Positions 34,796 through 42,588 of a DNA stretch of 42,588 bases are shown here, piece after piece. Origin of the DNA: Nanobdellota archaeon (GTDB taxonomy: Archaea > Nanobdellota > Nanobdellia > Pacearchaeales > GW2011-AR1); NCBI GenBank assembly GCA_030641715.1, contig DAOWGX010000012.1, forward strand, positions 1 through 42,588, read 5' to 3'. A program made the position numbers and the translations under genes. Below the pieces are notes generated by a model. The model was given only the letters and a program-made list of their open reading frames with translations. It had not been told where the DNA came from and ran no database searches. How positions within the stretch are numbered: the stretch's first letter is position 1; each line of letters begins with the position of its first letter.

Positions 34796-36175
34796 ATGGA
34801 ACGAACGATGATTGAGGAGCTTTCTGCTCTCGAAGGAAAGGAGGTCGAGATATCTGGATGGGTTGATACGATTAGGGAACATGGGAAACTTATATTTTTG
34901 GAAGTTAGGGACGTGACGGGGGCGGTTCAGACGATTGTTACGGCGAAGGATGGAGGGAATTTTGAGATTGCGAAGTCGTTGACGAAGGAGTCTTGTGTTC
35001 GGATTGTGGGGGAGGTTAGTTCGAGGCCGAAGGGAACGGAGAATAATGATTCGCCTGCGGGGAATGTTGAGGTGAAAATTCAGGAGATTGAGGTTTATAA
35101 TAAATGTTCTGCGTTGCCTTTTGATATTGATAACGACGAGGTTGGCGAGGATATTCGGTTGAAGTATCGGTATTTGGATTTGAGGAGACAGGGGATGCAG
35201 AGGAATTTGATTTTGAGGAGTAAGGTTGTGAGGGTGATTCGGGACACGTTGTATGGGGAGGGATTTAATGAGTTCGAGACTCCGATGCTTGCGAAGTCGA
35301 CGCCGGAAGGGGCGAGGGATTATGTGGTTCCGTCGAGGACGCAACCGGGGAAGTTTTTCGCACTTCCACAGTCTCCGCAATTGTTTAAACAGCTTTTGAT
35401 GGTGGCAGGGTTTGAGAAATATTTTCAGATTGCGAGGTGTATGCGGGACGAGGATCTTCGTTCGGATAGGCAACCGGAGTTTACGCAGTTGGATGTTGAG
35501 ATGTCTTTTGTTAGTCAGGAGGAGATCTTTAAGGTTGTCGAAGGTGTTATGAAAAATGTTTTCAAGGAAGTATTCAATAAGAATCTCAAAACTCCTTTTG
35601 GGAAAATGTCTTATGAGGAATCGATTAAAAAATACAAGTCCGATAAACCGGATTTGAGAGAAGAAACGAAAGAGGAATTTGCTTTCACGTGGATTACTGA
35701 TTTCCCGTTGTTAGAATATTCGAAAGATGAAGATAGATACATCGCATGTCACCATCCATTTTGTATGCCTAAAAATATTGAGGATTTAGAAAAGAATCCT
35801 GAGAAAACGGTTGCACAATCATTTGATTTGGTGTTGAATGGTATAGAGATATTAAGCGGGAGTATTAGGATTCATAAATCTGATATTCAGAAGAAGGTGT
35901 TTGATTTATTGAAGATTTCTGATAAAGAGCAAGAAGAAAAATTTGGGTTTTTATTGGACGCATTAAAATTCGGCGCTCCTCCTCACGGCGGTATTGCAAT
36001 CGGGTTAGACAGATTAATTCAGATTCTGACTGGTGCGGAATCGATAAGGGAAGTGATTCCATTTCCGAAGAATAAGGAAGCGAAGGATTTGATGGTCGAC
36101 GCGCCGAGTTCGGTTTCGGATCGGCAGTTGAAGGATGTTTGTATTAGGTTGGATTTAGGGAAGAAGGGGAAGTAG
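34796..36175 (+). CDS. aspS: Aspartyl-tRNA synthetase, bacterial-type, GAD-less, predicted non-discriminating
   Basis: STPEGARDYVVPSRTQPGKFFALPQSPQLFKQLLMVAGFEKYFQIARCMRDEDLRSDRQPEFTQLDVEMSF; GLDRLIQILTGAESIREVIPFPK. Confidence 0.95.
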   Translation: MERTMIEELSALEGKEVEISGWVDTIREHGKLIFLEVRDVTGAVQTIVTAKDGGNFEIAKSLTKESCVRIVGEVSSRPKGTENNDSPAGNVEVKIQEIEVYNKCSALPFDIDNDEVGEDIRLKYRYLDLRRQGMQRNLILRSKVVRVIRDTLYGEGFNEFETPMLAKSTPEGARDYVVPSRTQPGKFFALPQSPQLFKQLLMVAGFEKYFQIARCMRDEDLRSDRQPEFTQLDVEMSFVSQEEIFKVVEGVMKNVFKEVFNKNLKTPFGKMSYEESIKKYKSDKPDLREETKEEFAFTWITDFPLLEYSKDEDRYIACHHPFCMPKNIEDLEKNPEKTVAQSFDLVLNGIEILSGSIRIHKSDIQKKVFDLLKISDKEQEEKFGFLLDALKFGAPPHGGIAIGLDRLIQILTGAESIREVIPFPKNKEAKDLMVDAPSSVSDRQLKDVCIRLDLGKKGK

Positions 36176-36338
36176 TTGGACAGGGGTTGTTGTTTAATTT
36201 TTATTGGTGGGTTATTTGTAATTCGAGACGCCTCAAACATTAGAATAAAAAACAGGAAATAATATTTTTTCTCCCACCCAATAGGAGGGACGCGCTTAGT
36301 CTTTTCAGGAAAGATAGTCGGTTTCGCCGAAATTTATA

Positions 36339-36779
36339 TTATGCTGTTCCAACAAATCCAGTTCCAGAAGAAACAAAAAAATTCGGAAATTTCCACGAAA
36401 TAATTTTTTCTGCCTTGTCAAAGGTTTCTGAGATTAATCCAGAAACAGATGTAACTTCGGGCATTTTAATCTTATCATTAAATATTTGTCCTCCACTTTC
36501 AAGATGAAAGTGTAGATAATCGTGAGATTGGTTATCTGTTCTAAACCAATTATTATTTCCCCCTCTAAAATCTATTTTGAAATCAATATCTTTTGAACTA
36601 AAATTTTGATGCAATGAAACAGGAAAACTATTTTTAGAAGAAACCGCGATTGAAAGTTTTTGATTATTTCCCAAATCAAATTCATTTTTGAAAGATAATT
36701 CTTTTCTCATCATTCCAGCATCTAAGAGCGGATATATTTTGCTTTCAACACTCCATAAATCTATAATTTTCTTTGCCAT
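36339..36779 (-). CDS. Hypothetical protein
   Basis: 146 aa ORF with TATA-like sequence upstream. Confidence 0.55.
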   Translation of the reverse strand: MAKKIIDLWSVESKIYPLLDAGMMRKELSFKNEFDLGNNQKLSIAVSSKNSFPVSLHQNFSSKDIDFKIDFRGGNNNWFRTDNQSHDYLHFHLESGGQIFNDKIKMPEVTSVSGLISETFDKAEKIISWKFPNFFVSSGTGFVGTA

Positions 36780-36815
36780 TAAATATTAAGGATGAACAAG
36801 TTTATAAAATAGTTT

Positions 36816-37325
36816 TTGCATAATATTATAATGGTTAAAACAAAAATAAAGAAATCTTGGTATAAGCGTTGGTGGGCAATAGTTATTTTTGTCTTTATTG
36901 GATTAGCTTTCATCTCCTATTTGCTTGATGAAAATCCAAAGACTCAAAACATTAAAAATAGTCTCTTTGAACTTACGGGTAATGAGATTATAGCTGGAGT
37001 TGAATTGTGTGGTGAAAAGAATAGTTTTTCAACAGATGTTACCTTGAAGAAATTTGGAGTTGAATTGCCCGAAGGTTGTAGTGGCATTACTTCTTTTGAC
37101 GTGACAAACTATTGTTCTAGGGGGAGTCAAAAAGGAGAAAATATAGAGAATTATTATTGTCGTCCTACAAGATACATAAGTTGTAATATTATTTCCGATA
37201 GTGGCGAAATAGTGGACGTAAAAAAATATGGGATTAAAAAAGAATTAGAACTAATTGAGGAGGTTCCTCTTTCTGAAACATGTACTAATGCAACTTTTAG
37301 ACTAAAGAGCATCATTATTGAATAA
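36816..37325 (+). CDS. Membrane-anchored extracytoplasmic protein
   Basis: 169 aa; N-terminal TM WAIVIFVFIGLAFISYLL followed by a Cys-containing domain. Confidence 0.6.
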   Translation: MHNIIMVKTKIKKSWYKRWWAIVIFVFIGLAFISYLLDENPKTQNIKNSLFELTGNEIIAGVELCGEKNSFSTDVTLKKFGVELPEGCSGITSFDVTNYCSRGSQKGENIENYYCRPTRYISCNIISDSGEIVDVKKYGIKKELELIEEVPLSETCTNATFRLKSIIIE

Positions 37326-37478
37326 TAGCAAGAAAGAATAGAAACAAATGTGGGATATGTTTTTGTTGACGATGCCTCTCTTGTTTTACAGGAATGCACC
37401 ATCTCTATTCCAAAATAAATTCTAAAAACAGCAAACCAAAAGCTATTTATACCTCAATTATCTATTGTAGTCATATAC

Positions 37479-37507
37479 GCCTATCCTTGCTTCGGTAAGG
37501 GGTAGGC
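37479..37507 (+). other. UUCG-loop hairpin followed by T6, upstream of NYN gene
   Basis: GCCTATCCTTGC TTCG GTAAGGGGTAGGC then ATTTTTTC; TATA-like CTATTTATA at 37443. Confidence 0.65.
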
Positions 37508-37517
37508 ATTTTTTCAA

Positions 37518-38066
37518 ATGAAAAGAGTGGCTGTTTTTATTGATGGTAATAACTTTTATTTTGGATTGAGGAAACTTTATGGAAAAAATAAAAGTTTGAA
37601 GGATTTTGATTTTCAAAGTTTTGCTAACTTTCTCGCAGGAGAAGGAAAAGTGGTTGGAATCTGTTATTATAATGCTCAATTAGATAGAGAGTTTAATTCT
37701 AAGAAATTCAAAAGTCAAAAGGAATTTTTTGCTAAACTCAAATCAATTCCTAACTTTAATTTAGTCTTGTGTAAATTATTGAAAAGAAATATAACTGGAA
37801 CAAATAGATATTATTATATAATTAAAGAGGATGATATTCACATGGCTGTTGATATGGTAGATGGTTCAGCAGATGATACTTTTGATACGGCAGTTTTGGT
37901 TTCTGGAGATGGAGATTTTGTTCCCGCTGTTCGTTCTGTTCAGAGAAGAAATAAGAAAATTCAAAATGTTTATTTTAAGGACAGTTCGTCAAGAAGTTTA
38001 AAGAATCATTGTGATAAATCTCTCGAATTAACAAAAGAAATTCTAAATGACTTTTTTAAGAATTAA
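37518..38066 (+). CDS. NYN-domain predicted RNase, paralogue of 33754..34278
   Basis: KRVAVFIDGNNFYFGLRK ... EDDIHMAVDMVDGSADDTFDTAVLVSGDGDFVPAVRSVQRRNKKI. Confidence 0.88.
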   Translation: MKRVAVFIDGNNFYFGLRKLYGKNKSLKDFDFQSFANFLAGEGKVVGICYYNAQLDREFNSKKFKSQKEFFAKLKSIPNFNLVLCKLLKRNITGTNRYYYIIKEDDIHMAVDMVDGSADDTFDTAVLVSGDGDFVPAVRSVQRRNKKIQNVYFKDSSSRSLKNHCDKSLELTKEILNDFFKN

Positions 38067-38176
38067 TCTCCTTCCATGGGAAATTTTTTTAGGAAATGAG
38101 GGATGTACTTTTCTCAAATATATTACCTTAAAAAAATATTATTTCAAAATACAAAAAATCAACGTCTTGAACTCAC

Positions 38177-38512
38177 TTAAACATTCAACCCAAACCCGTC
38201 CCCTTCTCTCCTCGGCAAAACGTGCAAATGAACATGCGAAATCAGCTGCCCTGCAACTCGACCGTTATTCACGACCAAATTAAAATCTTTCACACTTAAT
38301 TTCTCTGCGGTTTTTTTCGCAGTCTCCAAAAATTCCTCATACAACTCCGACGACATATCTAAAAAAGTCTCGTAATGTTTTCGTGAGATTATGAGGGAAT
38401 GATTTGCGACTTTGGGGTTGGCGTCTTTTATTGTGATGAAGTTTTCGGTTTCTAGAATCCTCTCGCAGGGGATTTCTCCTCGAATAATTTTGCAGAATAT
38501 GCATTCTTCCAT
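38177..38512 (-). CDS. HIT-family hydrolase
   Basis: CIFCKIIRGEIP and HVHLHVLPR. Confidence 0.95.
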   Translation of the reverse strand: MEECIFCKIIRGEIPCERILETENFITIKDANPKVANHSLIISRKHYETFLDMSSELYEEFLETAKKTAEKLSVKDFNLVVNNGRVAGQLISHVHLHVLPRREGDGFGLNV

Positions 38513-38562
38513 GAAATGAATAATAACCCCAGATTTATAAACTTCTGCGTCTGGTGATTTTG

Positions 38563-38829
38563 ATGGTGGAAAGTTTTACGTGGCATGAGGTTGGCGAGGA
38601 AGAGAAGGAAGAGATTCGAAAGGATGCGAAGAGACTTTTGAATGAGTTCGCGTCGAAGTTGTCTAAGGTCGGGGCGTCGGAAGGGCATTTTGAGAATGGG
38701 GATGGATTTCGGGAAGAGGGTGATGGCTGGGATACGGATTCGGAGTTTCGGGACTTGATGTTTTTGAATGCTCCTTTTGTCGAGGGTGATTTTGTTGTGG
38801 CGGAGAAGGGGAGGTGGAAAAGTGGATAA
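38563..38829 (+). CDS. gatC: Probable amidotransferase subunit C
   Basis: Small acidic helical protein upstream of gatA; FREEGDGWDTDSEFRDLMFLNAPFVEGDFVVAEKGRW resembles the GatC tail. Confidence 0.65.
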   Translation: MVESFTWHEVGEEEKEEIRKDAKRLLNEFASKLSKVGASEGHFENGDGFREEGDGWDTDSEFRDLMFLNAPFVEGDFVVAEKGRWKSG

Positions 38830-38830
38830 T

Positions 38831-39679
38831 ATGATTATACCTGATATGGAAAAATTAGAAAGTTTAAAAGGAAAAATAAAATTGCAGGGATATAATAATC
38901 TCCATGTAATCTCTGATTTTGACAGAACCTTGACTTATGCGTACCAGCAAGACGGTAAAAAAATACCTTCGATAATATCTATATTAAGGGACAATGATTA
39001 TCTTTCAGAGGAATATTCAGCCGAGGCAAAATCATTGTTTAGTAAATATCACGCAATAGAAATAAGTAAGGATGTGTCAATGGGGGAGAAGAAGGAGTCC
39101 ATGAAGGAATGGTGGACTATGCATAATCGTTTATTAATTAAATCGGGTTTGCACAAAAAAGATTTGGAGAGAATCGTTGAAAGTGGGATTGTAAGATTGA
39201 GAGAAGGTGCGAAGGAGTTGTTTAATTATCTTTATGAAAAAGAAATCCCATTGATAATTTTATCGTCGAGCGGGGTTGGAGATGCAATTTCTAAGGTATT
39301 GGAGAAGGAAGGGATTTTATATGATAATATATCTATTATTACTAATAAATTTGAATGGGATAAAAATGGTGTGGCGGTAAAATCAATAGAGCCTGTAATT
39401 CATTGTATGAATAAAGATGAAACAATACTTTCTGAGTTTCCAGAAATTTATGGAGAAATAAAAGACCGAAAGAATGTTATTTTATTGGGCGATGGAATTG
39501 GAGATTTGGGAATGATAACTGGCTTTGAATATGACAATTTGATTAAGGTTGGATTTTTGAATCCTGGGGAAGAACAGAATCAAAAAGAATATGAGCAAAA
39601 TTTCGATATGATAATCACTAACGATTCTGATATTCACCCAGTAAATAAATTAATTGGAGAACTTTCGAATGACTCTTAA
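38831..39679 (+). CDS. NT5C3/UMPH-1-like pyrimidine 5'-nucleotidase (HAD superfamily)
   Basis: ISDFDRTLT, MKEWWTMHNRLLIKSGL, LREGAKELFNYLYEKEIPLIILSSSGVGDAI, NVILLGDGIGDLGM. Confidence 0.8.
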   Translation: MIIPDMEKLESLKGKIKLQGYNNLHVISDFDRTLTYAYQQDGKKIPSIISILRDNDYLSEEYSAEAKSLFSKYHAIEISKDVSMGEKKESMKEWWTMHNRLLIKSGLHKKDLERIVESGIVRLREGAKELFNYLYEKEIPLIILSSSGVGDAISKVLEKEGILYDNISIITNKFEWDKNGVAVKSIEPVIHCMNKDETILSEFPEIYGEIKDRKNVILLGDGIGDLGMITGFEYDNLIKVGFLNPGEEQNQKEYEQNFDMIITNDSDIHPVNKLIGELSNDS

Positions 39680-41000
39680 ACATAAACTCAAACAACTAAA
39701 GTTAGAGAAACTAACCGCCGTAAAAAATGTCATGGCATTTTCGAAAAAGATAGCGACGCCAGAGACGAAAGATTTGAATATTTTTTTGAACTTAAATGAA
39801 AACGCAATTGAGCAGGCAAAAGCTATCGATAAAAGAATCAAAGATGGAACGGCTGGGAAATTAGCAGGGCTTTGTTTCGCGGTGAAATCGAATATATCGG
39901 TGAAGGGGTTGGAAACGAATTGTGGTTCCAAGGTTCTTGAGGGTTACGTTTCATCTTATAATGCTACAGTAATCAATAAACTTCTTGGGGAAGACGCGAT
40001 ACTTTTGGGGATGGTGAATATGGATGAGTTTGCTTGTGGGGCTTCGGGGGAAACGTCTGCTTTTGGTCCGACGAAAAATCCTCGTAATGTTGAATTGATT
40101 CCCGGAGGTTCATCGTCGGGTTCGTCGTCGGCGGTTGCGGCGGAGCTTTGTGACTTTTCGTTGGGTTCTGATACGGGAGGTTCAATTCGGAATCCTGCAT
40201 CGCATTGTGGGGTAACTGGATTAAAGCCAACTTATGGTGCTGTATCGCGTTATGGGTTGATAGATATGACGATGTCTTTTGATTGTATTGGACCTCTTAC
40301 GAATTCTGCGAAAGATGCGAAGTTGATTTTTAATGTGATTAGGGGGCAGGATAATTTTGACCAGACTACTCGGGAGGCTACTGAAGAAGAACCGTCTAAA
40401 AAGGGAGTGATTGGATTGGTAGATGTCCAGAGGTTTTGTGGTAAGGAAATTGCGGAATTAATTGAACTGAAAACGAAGGAGGTTGCGGAAAAAAATAATT
40501 GGAAAATTAAAAAGATAAATCTGCCTTTGGATATTATGATTCAGACTTATTATATAATTGTTTATACGGAGTTTTTTTCAGCGACGAGGAAATTCGATGG
40601 GAGAAGGTTTGGAAAAAAGATTGAAGAGGTTGCGGGTCCAGAGGTTGTTCGAAGGATTGTTGGAGGTTCGGAGATTACGAAGGCTGAACACGAGGGGAAA
40701 TATTACAGGGAGGCTTTGAAGGCAAGGAATTTTATTAAGGGAGAGTTCGAAAAGATTTTCGATGGGGTTGATGCTGTTATTCTTCCGACGGTTCCTCGAA
40801 CGCCTCACAAGGTTGGAAAGAAAATCTCGATTGAAGATATGTACGCATATGATGTTTTCACGACGCCAGCTTCGATTGCAGGGCTTCCAGCTATTTCGGT
40901 TCCTGTAGGAAAAGTTGAGGGTAAGGATGTCGGACTTCAAATTTTGGCACCGCATTTTCAAGAAGAATTAATTTTTAAACTGGCGAAAAGTTTTGAATAA
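39669..41000 (+). CDS. gatA: Asp-tRNA(Asn)/Glu-tRNA(Gln) amidotransferase subunit A
   Basis: Amidase signature: GLCFAVKSNISVKG, LIPGGSSSGSSSAVAAELCDFSLGSDTGGSIRNPASHCGVTGLKPTYG. Confidence 0.96.
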   Translation: MTLKHKLKQLKLEKLTAVKNVMAFSKKIATPETKDLNIFLNLNENAIEQAKAIDKRIKDGTAGKLAGLCFAVKSNISVKGLETNCGSKVLEGYVSSYNATVINKLLGEDAILLGMVNMDEFACGASGETSAFGPTKNPRNVELIPGGSSSGSSSAVAAELCDFSLGSDTGGSIRNPASHCGVTGLKPTYGAVSRYGLIDMTMSFDCIGPLTNSAKDAKLIFNVIRGQDNFDQTTREATEEEPSKKGVIGLVDVQRFCGKEIAELIELKTKEVAEKNNWKIKKINLPLDIMIQTYYIIVYTEFFSATRKFDGRRFGKKIEEVAGPEVVRRIVGGSEITKAEHEGKYYREALKARNFIKGEFEKIFDGVDAVILPTVPRTPHKVGKKISIEDMYAYDVFTTPASIAGLPAISVPVGKVEGKDVGLQILAPHFQEELIFKLAKSFE

Positions 41001-41001
41001 G

Positions 41002-42017
41002 ATGTCAGAAATAACTTTTAGTCAGGCAAGGGAATTTTTAGATGAGATATCTCGGGAGGACAAGATTGCGATTATTCATCATGACGATGGGGATGGATTC
41101 TGTTCGGGGATTTTATTTTATGATTGGTGTAAGAATAAGAATGCTATGGTCAAGGAGTTTACATATTCTATCCATAAATCAAAACTGAAAAATTTCGATT
41201 TGGAAGAATTCAATAAGGTGATAGTTTGTGACCTCGCTTCAGGTTTTATGGCGGAGGAACTTGAATTGATAAAAGATAAGCGAATACTCTATCTCGACCA
41301 CCACCCTAGAGATGTGTCTCTTCCGAAAGAAGTTTTGGAATTCTCGACGGTAGATAACGGGTACATCCCCTCTTCACGGACGGCGGGAGAACTAACTCGG
41401 ATAAAACCTTGGTTAGCGTTGGTAGGGACTATCACCGATGCGGGAGATTTATATCCTGAAAACCAGGACTTTATCTCTGAACATTTAAAACAGACTAGGA
41501 TGGGCCTTGATAAATTTAAGGAGGATATAACGAGTACCATCACAAATTTTTTAATTTATTTTGAGGGTGATTTTGACAAGGCTTTCGAAATTTTACAAAA
41601 GGTTAATTCTATTGGGGAGGTCTCTCAATTGAAAAATATTCTGAAGCTATAGAAGATGAAATTGAAAAATTTATTGGAGAGTACGAAGATAAAAAGGAGA
41701 AAATTGGCGATGTTAATTTTTATTATTTCAAACCTCATTTTTCAATAAAGGCCCCTGTAACTGGAATAATCAGTCAAAAAAATCATGAGGAGATTTATAT
41801 TTTTGCGACTCCGAAAAAAGATGGGAAGCATTTAACACTTTCGGCAAGGAATACTTCACAAAAGGAGAACATGGCGAATCTTCTTCGGGCTGGAGTTTCC
41901 GGATTGGAAGATGGTTCTGCAGGAGGGCATCCTGCAGCCTCTGGGGGAATGATTCTAGCAGAGGATCTTGGAAAGTTCAAGAGGAACATTAAACAATTCG
42001 TTGAACCACACTCCTAA
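41002..42017 (+). pseudogene. DHH/DHHA1 phosphoesterase with apparent -1 frameshift (or indel) near 41632-41636
   Basis: DHH part IAIIHHDDGDGFCSG...LDHHPRD ends at 41652; the adjacent frame continues as KYSEAIEDEIEKFIGEYE...SARNTSQKENMANLLRAGVSGLEDGSAGGHPAASGGM to 42017. Confidence 0.85.
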
Positions 42018-42228
42018 AAAATTTGTTAGGCCGCCTAGATAACCCATTTTAAACCACATATATCTTTTTAAATTAAAAGTTCTTCGGATTAATAGTAACC
42101 CTGAAAGAAAGTTCGGAAGGCTATCGTGCAGATTTTTATACTTAAAAATTTGAAAGAAAGACCAAAGGTCCATCATACAAATCTTGTCATACTGAAAGAT
42201 TTGAAAGGAGGTTTAATAAAAAAAGAAA

Positions 42229-42588
42229 ATGACATTAGATTTTGCAAAAGAGGCTATTCAATCTGCGGAAGCGAACTCGATTAATTTTGATGATTTAAGG
42301 GCTGGAAAAGCTAACATTAAGGTTTTCGGTTGTGGTGGTTGTGGATGTAATATGGCTACCTGGCTTTTCAATAAAGGTATTAACGGAGCTACAATCTATG
42401 GTGTCAATACTGACGCACTTCATTTATCAATTACAAAATGTGATGAGAAAATTCTCATTGGTAAAGAATTAACGAGAGGTCTCGGATGTGGTGGTTACCC
42501 TAAGAAAGGAAGAGAGGCTGCAAAGGAGTCCCTTACTGACTTGAAGAAAGCTGTTTCGAATTCGGATATGGTTTTTGTTCTGGCAGGA
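42229..42588 (+). CDS. ftsZ: Cell division protein FtsZ (partial, 5' end)
   Basis: IKVFGCGGCGCNMATWLFNKGINGATIYGVNTDALHL, ILIGKELTRGLGCGGYPKKGREAAKES; strong SD AAAGGAGGT. Confidence 0.93.
   Translation, partial: MTLDFAKEAIQSAEANSINFDDLRAGKANIKVFGCGGCGCNMATWLFNKGINGATIYGVNTDALHLSITKCDEKILIGKELTRGLGCGGYPKKGREAAKESLTDLKKAVSNSDMVFVLAG

Noticed and set aside
34640-35473. 277-aa minus-strand ORF
   Set aside because: Shadow ORF opposite aspS, rich in P/R/N/H typical of antisense frames.
42018-42228. Repeated ATTTGAAAG(G/A) words in the ftsZ leader
   Set aside because: Probably purine-rich SD-like sequence; too short to claim a regulatory element.

Overview
The window reads as a gene-dense, low-GC archaeal chromosome segment, most likely from a DPANN-type lineage (inferred from gene content). 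It has archaeal TATA promoters, GatD/GatE, a TrmB regulator, CPA2 antiporter, form II/III-like RuBisCO, DEAD helicase, circularly permuted GTPases, many small membrane proteins and the 5' end of ftsZ. I found two tRNAs (Tyr-GTA, Val-TAC) and no CRISPR array, rRNA or transposase. Best second-look items: (1) a transamidation set (gatC, gatA, gatB, gatD, gatE, aspS) in which both GatE and a bacterial-type AspRS appear to lack the GAD insert domain, and AspRS carries apparent non-discriminating residues; (2) an exact 14-aa x4 tandem repeat inserted in GatB; (3) a 33-bp copy of a gene's 3' end exactly 360 bp downstream of the original; (4) two NYN-domain genes, each next to a UUCG-loop hairpin followed by a T-tract; (5) a winged-helix/RelE-like toxin-antitoxin candidate with a palindromic operator; (6) a 22-bp palindrome between a divergent TrmB regulator and an orphan gene; (7) eukaryote-like TYR1-type prephenate dehydrogenase and NT5C3/UMPH-1-type nucleotidase; (8) a DHH/DHHA1 gene split by a frameshift at an A5 run. 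All family calls are by eye from motifs; no database search was run.
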